64,000 nt of DNA, from assembly GCA_027559495.1 (NCBI GenBank), contig JAMXSV010000001.1, positions 62,001 through 126,000 on the forward strand, in the 5' to 3' direction. The notes beneath the pieces are model-generated. The model was given only the letters and a program-made list of their open reading frames with translations. It searched no databases and was not told where the DNA came from. This stretch comes from Aurifilum marmelostoma (lineage: Eukaryota; Ascomycota; Sordariomycetes; Diaporthales; Cryphonectriaceae). Positions 10,697-21,945 of the stretch are shown here, in pieces. Numbering within the stretch: the stretch's first letter is position 1; every line of letters begins with the position of its first letter. Position numbers and translations under genes: made by a program.

Positions 10697-12249
10697 TTAC
10701 CGAACCGCGATCTGACCGAAGACGACCATGGCCACAGCATAGCAAGCCGAGCTCACAAAATACGGCATGCCCAGCGCCCCGCCTCCCATACCAATACCCT
10801 TGACCCACAAGACCGCCATCAGTGGCGCACCGATGAGAGAGCCAAGTGTCTTAACCAACATAACGATCGAGAAGATATGAGTATCGGCATCGCCAGTGGA
10901 CGAGCCGTCGTGGCCCTCGCCGCTCGGGGACCTGGAGCTGGAGACGATCAACGGCGATTTCAGAAGCGAAAGCGTGAAGATGGGGAGTGCCGAACCCAGG
11001 GCGTAGACGAACATGGCGGGGATGAGAAGCCACACTGTGGCGGCCAGGGCGATGGCCAGGGCGCCGATGATGGAAACGCCGAAGCAGACGTTGGCGAAGC
11101 GGATGTTGATCCGGTCGGATGCGTCCGATGAGTCTGCGCCGGCAGGGGAGTGGGCCACAGATCGTAGGGCGCGGGGTATAATGAATGTTAGGAGGGTGAA
11201 GTTGACGACGGCCTTGCCGGATAACAAGTATCCGGCTGAGGCAAAAGTCCAATTGTATCTTTTTGATATGTACTGAACCAGCAGCTTGGTGTCGGAACTT
11301 GCCAGAGAGGCGAGGAGGAAGCAGAGAAGCATGAGCATGAAGTTGTGAGAGTGACTTCTCGCTACTCTTTTCAGCGTGCGGAACCTCTCCACGACCAGCT
11401 GAACCAACGAGGGATTAGTGTGCTGTGCCTTCAATAGGGGCGAGGACAGGAGGGGCTGCTCCTGCTCGTCAGAATGTCCCGCCGAGGACGTGTGGTCAGG
11501 AACCAACCGGATTACCATAGCAGCTGCGAGGAGCAGAGCTATGCCGATCCAGAATGGAAGCCACAGAAGTATCGTCATGGAGAAAGAGGCAAGGGCTGGT
11601 CCAAGCAAGTTCACAACATAAGAGATGGAGCTCATGTAGCCAAAGTAGGAGGCCCGCAGCGCATAATCGTCTGTCAACCTGGCTGCCACGGAGTACGTGA
11701 TAGAATTGAAGACACAGTCTCCGCCGAGGAAAGACAATACGGGGGCCACAATGATAGCCTTGGTCGGGATTGCTTGGTCGAAAAAGCCAACGAGCACAGC
11801 CCAGGAGAGCATGAAGAGCCGGGGGACCAGGTTCAGCCAGAGGACGGTACGTCTGCCATATCGTTCTGCCACAAACCCCAGGGGCATGGTCATGAGAAGA
11901 TCTGCAACCTATGATTAGATGGAAAGTCGGGTATGGGGGACCGACTAGGACATGATAACAGTTTTTTTAACATACCCCCAATGACCCAGATCGTATCCAT
12001 TGTCCCCTGAAGCCACCCCAAGCCCTGCTGCACAACATCAATCTTGCAGAGCGCTTCATCGACGACTCCGTCAGGCCCAATACGTGAGGGGTCATGGTGG
12101 CGATAGTATTCCAGACAGAGACGCCTCTCGATCACCAGATTCAGCGGCAGCTGGTACAGGCTAGCTGCAAGGTTGACCAGAAGCAGCAGGCTGAGCACCG
12201 CGGCGATGGAGGATCTAGGACGCTTTCGGCCGTGTACCAGGCCGTCCAT
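10697..12249 (-). CDS. Major facilitator superfamily transporter
   Basis: A polytopic membrane transporter of 492 residues. Exons are 12249-11976 and 11901-10697. I place the 3' splice site at TTGCAG (11907-11902) because this keeps frame and gives GDLLMTMPLGFVAERYGRR, the conserved loop 2-3 motif of MFS carriers; the nearer AG would break the frame. Twelve hydrophobic segments are plausible, with a hydrophilic central loop at about residues 245-275 (Ser/Glu-rich with EQEQPLL) separating two halves. The first helix is near residues 15-35. An in-frame stop just upstream supports ATG 12249. The substrate cannot be told; the loop motif and length fit fungal drug or metabolite exporters. Close plus-strand frames across this gene are shadows. 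Confidence 0.88.
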
Positions 12250-13385
12250 GGCTTGAATCAGCCTTCAAGAGAGCGTCCGATGTTGGCCTGGCCCCCGAGT
12301 CTTTGACCTGATACGAGTAAACTCCGTAACGGCCGGGTGGTGGCGGACCCAGGAGGCCCTGCTGATGGCCGGCTGTTGGCGGCCGATCTTGACGTGTGTC
12401 GCGCGACCCACTTTGGAAGGAATTTCCAGCGCTGCGGCTACTGCCCTTGGAGTAGAAAATGATCAGGATATAGATTGTTGACACTTGGTTAGGCAGGCAG
12501 CGTTTGAAGTCTCATATATCCTCGAGTCAATACCAGCAGGTGGTAAGATAGGAAGACAGATTGACGCGGGCACGAGACTTCGGAAGGGTCCAACTGATAC
12601 GAAACCCGCCCCTCAAGTATCAGAGCTCGGGGTTAGCCCCGCCTAGTGCATAATGCATGCCCTCCCTCAACACTGTCTTCATGATATTGGATAGGTATAT
12701 ATTGTATATCATGTGTACACAAATTTCTGTTTTGTGATAAAAAGAAAATCAAAGCCAATGACCACTGCAATGGCCGAATTTTCCCATTGGAATACCCCTC
12801 TTTGCGTCAACGGCTCGCCATGCAAACAATTGGATTTATTCTCCCCCGTCCCGCTGGGCGGCTCCCAAAATCCCACCCTTCACCGCAAGGGCCCACCACA
12901 TCAATTTGTACACTTGCAGCGCCATTCTCCCGATTTTGGATTATATGACACCCGAGAAGTTCCTGCTATACTATGTATTTGCGTGATTATTCCGGCAAGG
13001 TTTTCTCAGTCTGTTTTCCCCGTTATCTTCTGTGTTGCGTGCCTTGTCTGGTGCTTAGCCAGCCTCACGCAAGTAATGGGTAATGCCCTCCTGACTCGTG
13101 AGTCGCGAGTTCCACTGGAGGGGGAGGGGGTCAAAATGCGATAGCCAGGAACGACGCCGCAAAGAGTGATTGAATATTGCATAGACCAGAATACTTCGAT
13201 GGCAGCTGAGCAATGAAGCACAGGCAAGTTCTGGGATCATAGACAATCGAAAGAGCGACTAGTTGTCCCTCCAACAGGACAGGCGGTAGATAGTCCATCA
13301 TCCAATAAGGACGAGATGTTTGAGGCAGGGATTGATACTGTCTATATGAGCTTGACAATTTGGCCGAAATTCATGTAAAATTTTC
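12250..13385. other. Promoter region of the MFS gene and tRNA upstream region
   Basis: A minus-strand frame at 12215-12484 overlaps the MFS start out of frame and may be an upstream ORF in the leader. Nothing else is recognisable; an AT-rich patch (tatatattgtatat) lies near 12693-12706. Confidence 0.45.
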
Positions 13386-13457
13386 GGTCCTTTGGCGCAA
13401 TGGTAGCGCGTTACTTTCCGGTGGTAAAGGTTCACGGTTCGAGTCCGTGGAGGATCG
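13386..13457 (+). tRNA. tRNA-Arg (anticodon CCG)
   Basis: A complete intron-less cloverleaf of 72 bases. The acceptor stem is GGTCCTT/GAGGATC (one G-T and one T-G pair) with discriminator G. The D arm is GCGC-AATGGTA-GCGC. The anticodon stem TTACT/GGTAA closes the loop TTCCGGT, so the anticodon is CCG, reading CGG arginine codons. The variable loop is AGGTT and the T arm is CACGG-TTCGAGT-CCGTG, which contains the internal B-box promoter. CCA is not encoded, as in eukaryotes. Confidence 0.95.
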
Positions 13458-13472
13458 TGTGTGCTTTGCACG

Positions 13473-13484
13473 TTTTCTTTTTTT
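13473..13484 (+). terminator. RNA polymerase III terminator
   Basis: TTTT followed one base later by a seven-T run begins 15 bases after the tRNA-Arg 3' end, as expected for Pol III termination. Confidence 0.8.
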
Positions 13485-13643
13485 CTTCTTCATTCCTCGA
13501 TGTATACGTCTAAGTAGTCCAGCCGACGAGATGTCTGTGTTTTTGCTATCCTCACCACATTTAAGAATCAACGCTGAGTAGCCTTGCTTGCCTAATAGAG
13601 GCTCTGGGAATGGCTAGATAAGCCAGAGGGGGGACTGGACGGT

Positions 13644-13722
13644 AGAGCGCCGTCCATGCTGGTGCAGAAACTGCAGGGTAATGTGGAAAGAACTTCTGAT
13701 CAGTGCCCATAGACGGCGCTCT
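13644..13722. repeat. 11-base perfect inverted repeat with nested hairpin
   Basis: AGAGCGCCGTC at 13644-13654 pairs perfectly with GACGGCGCTCT at 13712-13722. The 57-base loop contains a second small palindrome, TGCAG-AAA-CTGCA. It lies about 190 bases downstream of tRNA-Arg. It could be a structured RNA, a small mobile-element remnant or a protein-binding site; nothing in the sequence decides. Confidence 0.55.
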
Positions 13723-14031
13723 GGTGAAGGCGTCCTAGTAGAACAGGATGCCATGAGAGTGCATGATGTCTTTTGGTAGATGTACCGTCTTGTTGTGTAC
13801 GTATAGCTAATCGTGAAAGAAAGTCTCGTTATTCATCGTATAGTAATTACTTGATCGGCCGTAAATGTCATCGTCTTCATCCCTACACCAAAGATGCTAT
13901 TGAATCCAACAAAAAGGACGCAGCCGAAGACGCCTTTCCACACATCAGATTTTGACTTTTACCGAACACCAAACCCAGTCCATCGTGCGGTGCAGGCGTA
14001 GCATGTGATATGATCCAGCACTAGAAAGGCC

Positions 14032-16670
14032 TTATGCAAGGTATTCAGTCTGGGCCAGCTTATGCTGCTGCTCCTGGAGGTCAGCCCAATTTCGCAGCTC
14101 CTGCTCCTCGTCCTGTGCCGTCATAGTAGACCCCTGGTCCTGTACGACCGGGCTCGACCTCGCGACAGTGCCTGTTCCCGTTTTTTCCAGCTTTGTCAGG
14201 ACATCGAGGAATGCCCGCAGGTATTCCTCGTTGCGCCGCTCGTTGGGCTCTTTGCGGTCAGGTCGGTCGCTTAACAGCGTGCAGGCGACCTGTCGAATCT
14301 TGCTGATCAGAGACCCGCCGTTCGGTTCCATATGGCGCTGGTCTATCGATATTAGCACGCTGAAGAGGTCTTCCACGACCTCCTTGCGCGCATTTAGAAA
14401 CAGGTGGTCGATGCTGTCATTGGCCTGTTCAGCGGCAGCTTGCACGGCCGCAGCTGCCAGGGAGGAGGCCGAAATGTCAGCCGCAGTGCGATATACGATG
14501 CTGCCGGAGGCGTCGGCCTGGGCTTTGGCGTGATAATTGGAAAAATGAGCATCGCGTAGTGCCAGGTAGCGCTCCACATAGTAAGACCGAGTAGCCAACA
14601 ACGAGGCATAGATGTTCGCCTTCTGGATCTCGTACTGAACTTTGCGCTTCTTGGACTCGTCTCGGGCGAAAAGATGTCGCACGTCATGGGTTGGCTGCTT
14701 GTTGGGAAACGCGGCGGGGACATACTGGTAGTCGGAAACGCCGGAGCCTTCCTGGCCCGTATTCGCATAAGGAAACTTCACCGCTGCCAGCCGATTCATC
14801 TCTACCCTAAGCTCTGGTGGTAAGCTATCCGCAACCTCTTTCATCTGCGAGAACGCAGAGTGCAGGTACTGCTTCTGCTGGTCCCAGGCGTATGCGCCAA
14901 ATCCGTGGGAGAGCTCAATGCGCACGAGGTCATCCATCGTCCGATAGATCTGAGCACACTTGACAAAGCCGGTGAGTGTCGATATGGTACCTTCGGGCTG
15001 TGGAAGGATCCTGTCCGCGAGAATATAGGCATCATCGACCTCACGAGGAAATTCGGGATAAGAGGTGTTTGGGGTTGCTGGTGGGATGATCAGGTCACGG
15101 GACGTGGCCCCTAGCTGAGATAGGGATCTGGGAGGGTGTTAGCCATCTCGCAACAGAAAGCCAAGAGCTTGAGGCCGCCGCTCACCGAACGCCTAGAAAA
15201 ATGCACCAGAAGATGCGCTTCCCAATCTCGTCGCTGATGAAATCAGTGGACTGATCGTCAGGTCGATTGGGGTCAAAGGAGAGCGATGTCGGGGGAGGCT
15301 TTTTCTTATGGAACCCCATCTCCCGCAGGAACAGAAGTGACTCTCCTAGAAAACGACGGCACTGATTCGGGCGCATAGTGTATGCAGCACCCAGACAGAG
15401 GAAATAGCTGATAGCGGCGTCGTTCACGGTAATGTTGTCCTTCAATAAGTAGTCCGTGGGGCGCATGGCAAGGGCCACCTTCATACACTGATCGACCATC
15501 ATGATGGCCCTGGGAAACTTTTCGTAGCTATGAGCGGCCTTCAGGTGGAGGCGTGCCGAGCGTGGAAAAGAGGCCACCAGACCGCCGATCATGCTGGCCA
15601 GGAGAGACAGAAATTCGGGGTTCGTTCGATCCTCGCGGTTCCTAAACGCCTCCCTGAAGGTGGGCTCATGAGGAAACGGCGTCAAGGGGTGTATGTAGGT
15701 GAAGAAGTCGTCGACCAGAAGCTGCAGTACAGCCAGGGGGGCAATACACTGTTCTGCATCCATAATGATCTGTCCGTTGGGCGCCCCGAGCGAGACAAGT
15801 GCGTGGGCGGCATTCTGGAGCGGAGGGTTCATCTCGCGCAGCCCTTCAGTTTCAAGCCTCCTCCGTTTTTCTTCGGCTGCTCGTGCCATTTCGGCAGCCC
15901 GGTTGGGCGGGCCTCTTCGCCTTTTGACGCGGTCGTACGTGCAGGCGACTCCCAGCTCCCGACAAGGCAGACAGGGCGGAGAACCTCCTTCGCACTGGAT
16001 TTAAGCCAAAGCTGCCAGTCAGTAACGAGTCCCACGACCGTCAGCTGCAGAAACGGAAGCCCAGGAATAACCGACCTTGACTTTCCTCTGACTACATAGA
16101 TCACAGGCCCTCGGGATCCTCGTGTTCTTTCTGCCGTTGCGGGGGGGCACATGATGCAGACTCGGTGGCGGCGGGCGACTGTAGAGTAGTAGGAGTTGTA
16201 GGTCCGTGATCCCCAGGCGGGGAGTACTGGATCGAGGAAGCATCCTGGGAGTGATGATGCTGATGGTGATGCTGCTGGGGGTGGGACAGCTGATGCTGCT
16301 GTTGCTGGCCATGGGGGTCCTGCTGGCCGATCTGATAGGATATACTCAGCCTGTGGTTGTTGTTGTTGTTAACAGGCGAAGAGGAGTAGGCATCACCACC
16401 TCCACCTGCTCCTCCCTGGCCCTGACCATGTCCGTTGCCATTGGCGTTGAGGTTCTGCAGTGTCGACAGGCCAGCGTGGGGATAGGCCGACGGCTGATGT
16501 TGTGCTGAGGGTGTGCTGTAATGATGATAAAGAGGCGGAGTACTCGTGGTCGTCGCGGTCGTGGTCGTGGTCAGGAGCTGTTCCAGCTTCACCGGATTCG
16601 TTGAGGAAGAGGACGGGGAGGTTGTCGATGGGGTCCGGTGGTGGGCCTGGGCATCATATAATCCAGACAT
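14032..16670 (-). CDS. Zn2Cys6 fungal transcription factor with MHR domain
   Basis: A nuclear DNA-binding regulator. The zinc cluster is built across an 81-base intron (16075-15995): CDLCSQRKVK joins CEGGSPPCLPCRELGVAC, a perfect CX2CX6CX6CX2CX6C. A basic linker (RVKRRRGPPNR) and the middle homology region follow (LLVDDFFTYIHPLTPFPHEP, FLSLLASMIG, EIGKRIFWCIFLGVR). A 58-base intron (15185-15128) precedes the last exon, 15127-14032. The N-terminus (start 16670, MSGLYDAQ) is Ser/Thr-, Asn-, Gln- and His-rich. Oddity: this N-terminal frame does not reach the zinc cluster. Either one base is extra in the 7-G run 16141-16147 (about 832 residues if corrected), or a 49-base intron GTACTCC..CTACAG lies just upstream (816 residues). 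The regulated pathway is unknown. Confidence 0.85.
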
Positions 16671-17422
16671 GATGAGCAGGAGCACTCCACTTGACCTGTA
16701 CCAGTAACACTACAATGGAGACCGAACCGAAAAGAGGGAACAGGGCAGGGCCAGACCAAAGCCAGGGCTCGTTCGTGCGAAGGCAAAATGTCGGTGATTG
16801 TCCGGGAGAAGTACGGTAGAATCGAGGAGGGGAAATTCCAGACCTTGACGCGCGGGGGCAATGCGTGTTGGGTGCACACCTCACAAGGTCGAGGCGATCA
16901 GTCATTGGTCCAGTGTCCCCCTTGCCTTGCTCCATCCCTGTTAGTCCCCCAAGCTCCATCCTCCACGGCACTGGCACGGCTTAGATAATACCGAGGCCGG
17001 CCTCTGTATCCCTGCTCATCATGGGATGTGCATGACTCTTTACTAGGGTTGGTAGAAGGTCTCTAGTGTGTCCGAGCGCCTGAAGCATAGCAGGTCATGC
17101 CCTATGCCTCTACCACAGAGGCTCTGTGACGAGATGTTTGTATGCTCTGTATGTGCTGTTCCGCGCAATGAATACAGACGACTGTGCACAGGGGAATGGC
17201 GTGTGCCGCGATTGCATTTCTCTTTCTAAACCTCTCGTTCTCTTTTTTGCATGGCAAAATCTAGGCCACGTTTTGTTTTCTTATTGAACATTAAAGACCC
17301 TGACCTCGTGGAAGCAGATTACTTATCCTCTCAAATCTATTAATCTTCATCAAGACATATTTGCCCTCCCTTTGAAATACGTTCAGACGCACTGCTTGAT
17401 CTCGCCTTCAATCCAGCCGAAC
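16671..17422. other. Intergenic, regulator promoter and SUR7 3' flank
   Basis: Contains the upstream region of the minus-strand regulator and the downstream region of the SUR7-like gene. Overlapping short frames (16589-16977, 17340-17678) have no recognisable content. Confidence 0.45.
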
Positions 17423-18805
17423 TCAGTAGCCGAGCTTGTCCTGCGCCCTGGCTGCGGCTTTCCGAGCCCTTCGCCTGTTCCTGATGGCATCCGCCCAGGC
17501 AAAGGTCCAGAATGCTGCGACGATGAGGATGAGCGCAAAAGCAGCCCATGACAGAGCCAGGAACCTGCTGCCCCGCCAAGCGGTCAGGCCGTACGCGGCG
17601 CCATAGGTCCGGACCTCCTCGACGACCTTTTTGCCGCCGAGAGTGGTGACCATGCTGCCGATGAAGAGGAACAGGCATGAGGCAAGGGCGGACCCCAGGT
17701 TGCCGTAGATGGCGAGCTGCTTGGTCCGGTGGGACATCTCGCCCGTGACCTTGATGGCAAAGACAGACCAGGTGGAGAAGCCGACCGAGAGCAGGCCAAA
17801 GACGCCCGAGATGATGTACATGGCGAGGATGGCCCTGAGGCAGTCAGAGAGAACCTTCATGGCATCGTTGATGCCGTCGACAGCTTCCTGGACAAGGCCG
17901 ATGTCGCTCAGATCCAGCTGGTAGGGCCCGACGCTCAGGCTATGGTTGAGAATGGACGAAAAGTTTAGAACTCCTTTATGATGAGTTAGTCAGCGACCAC
18001 GTGTGTGTTTTCGATGGAAGGGCATGCTTACTGGTATAGTCGGCCGGCGTCGTGCAATTCGTAGTATTGAACGACGCACCAGACGAGGTCGCGTTTGGCG
18101 TGAAGTTGCCATAACACAGGTCGAGCAGGTGAACCGAGTACCATTGCTGAATGCCGAGCTTCGAATACAGCTCGTCGGCGAGGTTGTCCTCGATCTTCTC
18201 AAGCTCCTCCTTTGCCTCGTCCACCAGGTGCGCAAGCCCGCTCGTGGCAGCACTGGCAGCACTTTCAACGGCAGATGCGGCCTCGGTGGCGACGGAGGTG
18301 GCCGCAGTAGCAGCCTCGGCGGCCACGGACGTAGCAGCGCTTGCACCCGCGGCGATGTCGGACGTGAGATCGCTGACCCCGAAGCGCTTGGCCGGGACGG
18401 CGTGATATCGCCTCATCAGGTTCGGGGGCTCCGTGATCTGTGGCATGGCAGCCGACCGGATCTTCAAGCTCGTGTCGTTCAGGAGGCTCTTGCCAAGGGT
18501 GGAGGTGTTGAACTAGAGGTGCGTTTAGCATACATGTGGGGAAGGAGAACGAATGGCAGCCCTGGACGGAAATGTAGAAAGAGGAGGCAACTCACGTAGA
18601 TCACATGATAGTCTTCCATATAACCAGGACTATGCCCGGGAATTATGGCGAATATCACCAATATGAGACTGACGGCGGCGAACAGAGCAGACGCTGCACC
18701 AGGCCAGAAATACCTGAAGCGCAATGACGGTCTCTGCACATATTGTTGTTGGGGCGGGTAACCCTGCGGTGGTCCGTCGGCCTCGAATGTCTCTCTGAAA
18801 CTCAT
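17423..18805 (-). CDS. SUR7/PalI-family plasma membrane protein
   Basis: A four-helix claudin-like protein of the fungal SUR7/PalI family (cortical patch/eisosome or pH-response membrane proteins). Exons 18805-18596, 18512-18032 and 17973-17423 give 413 residues; the third exon may instead start at 17970, a second in-frame AG. The first membrane segment is near residues 32-55 (YFWPGAASALFAAVSLILVI). A long extracellular loop follows with an Ala-rich helical stretch (residues about 105-150) and the family mark LLDLCYGNF with N-glycosylation sites. Three more membrane segments are seen in exon 3 (ILAMYIISGVFGLLSVGF, LGSALASCLFLFIGSMV, LALSWAAFALILIVAAFWTF), then a short basic cytosolic tail (RNRRRARKAA). 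Exact sub-family and function are not resolved. Confidence 0.88.
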
Positions 18806-20675
18806 CTTCTCGGTGACAGGAGTAGAAATTGACGAGTACCTGCTCGTATGGAATCAAATGATAGGGTATTACTTTGGGTGATAGCACAATATTAAAGAGA
18901 AAGACAGATTGAAGAGCAGATCCTAAATCAAAGCTAATGGCGGAGGTGATGATGATGAGGCATCAGGTTGCCAGGAGCGAAGAATAATAAACAACAATGG
19001 CAGCCACCTGGGAGAGAAGATTCAACACAAATGCCACTGGTCTAGAACGGCCGATCAGAAAACAAGAGGCCCATATTGTATACGTGTGTCAGGCAAGAAG
19101 AGTATCCATCAAAACAATGAGACTGGCTATACTATGTATATATCAAGCTGGTGAGGCTCTCTGTCCCCCTCGCGAATAGTGTATGCCACGGCGGGCGATG
19201 CCATGGCGGGCGCCTACTGGCGGAGAGCCAGGCCCTGCTCCAGTCTCAGCACCGCCACGAGTGCTATTGTGGGATTCGCGGCACGTTGGACACACAGGAA
19301 CCAATGCCTTCGACAAGAGCAAGGAAGGTCTCGGATCCGTTGGCAGTGCGGATAAGGACACTGCATGACCAGCTGGCCATTTGATGGGTCGAAATTCAAG
19401 AAGGCCGGGGGCCGGCTGAGGGACCCCAGCGTAAGAATCATGAGCCGGAAGAGCCGTCATATCCTTGTTGTGTGGAGCCACAAGAAAAGTTCAGGGCAGC
19501 AACGCTGCTTTCCGGTTGGACGGGATAAACGCGGGTTTCAGGTTACAACGGCGCATCGCCAATGAATTCGACAACTACGGCGGTTCCTACAGCGGCTGTT
19601 CGCACTCTGCAGGCCACTCCGAAGCCCTCGTTTCAAAACACACGCAATGCGCAGGGCCTAGTCGAACGACCTTCTCGCCGTTCTCTGGTCATGTCTTCAT
19701 TTTGAACTCAGGACGAGAGTTCCCTGCCGGTAATATAGATCTCGTCAGGGCTATTGAGGCGAACAATCGTTGGCAGCTGTCATTCGCAGGCTAAGACTGG
19801 GGTCAGCACCTCCCAGGCTGTCAGCTGTTCCCAGGTGGTCCTCAAAAGGGCTGGGCTTTTAGAAAAGAGGACCTCAGCTTCGATGTCGCATCTGTTCATC
19901 GTGCTATTCATTTGATTTCAGATTATATGTGCACCTTTTGGTGCCCTTCTGGGGCATTTTCATTTATCATTGAAACTCTGTCATGCCCTCTGTTGTGGTT
20001 GTTGTTTGATGGGCCATATAATGCATATTGTCAAATTCTATATTCAGGCCCCACGTCCTTCTCTATACGAGATCCTCAACCTCGATGGCGACAAAGTAGA
20101 CTTCGCAAATAGATTTGACTTCACCATGTGAGGTTTCCTACGGTGAACATAGCCTCTCAGGACCAAAAACACACATGAATGACGGCGGTTACCAGACGGA
20201 ATGTGACGGAGTGCTAATTATAGTAATTTGGCGTCCAAAGCCACACCCTCCCCAAGCTGGAAACAATCATACCGGATTATGGGTGCATTAACATAACTCA
20301 CAAGATTGCAGGCACTGCACAAAGATATCCTCATAGCGTTCGATAATCCTATTCCCTGCCCAAATCATTTCAGAGGATCAAGAATTATCCAGGCCGGCCG
20401 TATCTGCTACGCAATGCCGGTCCCGGCCCGGGAGCGGAAGATGGATGCCGGGTCCCACTCCCGGCGACTGAATGCACCGCGATTGACATATTTATCGTGT
20501 AGAAATATAAACTGTAAGAATGTATATAAGCAAGATTTTATTGGACCTTCTTCCTCTTGTTCCTTATTTCTCTCGCAAGCTACCAACTGCCGATCACCAG
20601 ACCGCATCACCCTCATTCACTTTTTCTTGAAACAGCTTCTTTAACAACACTGCATAATCCAAATAATCATACAAC
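18806..20675. other. Divergent intergenic region, no gene seen
   Basis: Separates the SUR7-like gene (-) from the dehalogenase (+). Frames such as 19143-19481 (-) and 19465-19794 (+) overlap on both strands and lack motifs. The right end carries the dehalogenase promoter. Confidence 0.5.
20523..20530 (+). promoter_or_regulatory. TATA box of the dehalogenase gene
   Basis: TATATAAG lies 146 bases upstream of ATG 20676 and is followed by a CT-rich leader, a typical fungal core promoter layout. Confidence 0.55.
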
Positions 20676-21540
20676 ATGGTCACCGGTGGGAAGCACGTCG
20701 TCTTTGATATTGTTGGCACGTGTGTCGGTTACGAGGCCTGGTACGAAGCGATAGACGGACAGATCGGTGACCGCCTGAAGGCCCACGGCATTCACACAAA
20801 GCTGTTTGCCTTCGCTTGGCTCGAGTGCTCCGAGCGCGAGTTCACCTTCCTGGACCTCTCTGGCCGATACAAGCCTTATTTCCCCGTTTTCCGGTCACTC
20901 TTCCACCGCGTCCTCGCCCAGGTCGGCGTCCCAAACGTCCGCCAGGAGTTCAGCGATGAGGATGCCGACGTGTGTGCCGCTGGTTACGCGGCACTCAGGG
21001 CGAGACCTGGCGTAGCCGAGGCCTGGCAGAAGCTGCGGGACGCGGGCTTTACCGTGTGGGCCCTGACTACAGGAGACAAGGAGAGGGTGCGAGGCTACCT
21101 TGGCCGCGCCGGCTTGGAGGTTGCCGACGAGAACTTTGTCACCTGTGATGGATTGGACGCGAGAAAGCCCGTTCCCAAGGCCTATCGCTACGTTCTAGAC
21201 CAGTTCACCGGTGCAGAGCAGACCCCCTGGTTTGCCGCTGCTCATATGTGGGATGCTTCTGGCGCCAAGGCTAGTGGGTAAGCTCGAGTCTCCTCTCAGC
21301 TGACTTACGAACTCTTTGTCCTCTTTTCTCTTTGTCCTTTTTTTTTTTTATCTTTATTTCCTTCTTCTTCGTTCTTTTACTTCTTTTGATACTAAATGCT
21401 GTATTCTCGACAGATTCAAGGCGGCTTGGTGCTCAGTGTGGGAATACGAACAGGTCCCAGAAACCTTTGGTGAGGTGGATGTTGTGGCGGACTCATTAGT
21501 CGAGATGGCAGAGAAAATTATTGAAAAATCCAAGCAATGA
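20676..21540 (+). CDS. Haloacid dehalogenase (HAD) superfamily hydrolase
   Basis: A HAD hydrolase close to type II 2-haloacid dehalogenases, 242 residues. Exons 20676-21277 and 21414-21540 flank a 136-base, T-rich intron; the junction gives ASGAKASGFKAAW. Motif I is FDIVGT with nucleophile Asp11, motif II is ALTTGDKE, the motif III lysine lies in ARKPVPKAY and the acidic motif IV is AAHMWDASGA. The cap domain lies between motifs I and II. Known family members cleave halogen-carbon bonds or phosphate esters; the natural substrate of fungal members is usually unknown. A TATA box lies upstream. Without the second exon the C-terminal motif would be truncated, so splicing is well supported. Confidence 0.9.
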
Positions 21541-21945
21541 GATTAGCCGAAGCCGCACTAGCTTTTGCACATTCGAGGAGCACGGATCAATAATCTCGGA
21601 GTTCCGATGTGAGATAGATCACTCAGCATAGAATGCCTCTCTGGAGGAGGGGAAGGAAGAGGGGGGGGATGCGGTTGAGATCTTCGTATCACACCACCTT
21701 ACGTCGCTATTGAGGCCCAGAGAGCTCGGTACAGTTCCAAGCTACTCTCAGCTTCACGAAATGTATTTCACGTCCTAGATAGAACTCTGCGTCCTGATAG
21801 TCATCAGTCTGAGCGACCACTATTTCGATTGGCACAACCGTTTGGATCTTTTGAGATCCGTTCAGTTACGTCTTCATGCAATGATACCAATTCCTCCCGT
21901 GTGCTTCGTTTCTGGATACAGCAATTGTCTTTCCATGTTTCCTCA
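21541..21945. other. Convergent 3' flanks, no gene seen
   Basis: Lies between the dehalogenase stop (+) and the stop of the five-exon gene (-). Contains a G-rich patch (ggaggggaaggaagagggggggg-like, 21645-21670) and nothing coding that I can support. Confidence 0.45.

Larger units (their letters stand above)
13458..14031. other. Intergenic between tRNA-Arg and regulator gene
   Basis: Holds the Pol III terminator and an inverted repeat (13644-13722). No coding frame is supported. Confidence 0.5.

Noticed and set aside
10637..11131. 164-codon plus-strand frame over the MFS gene
   Set aside because: It is antisense to the transporter's C-terminal half, which has strong membrane and motif support.
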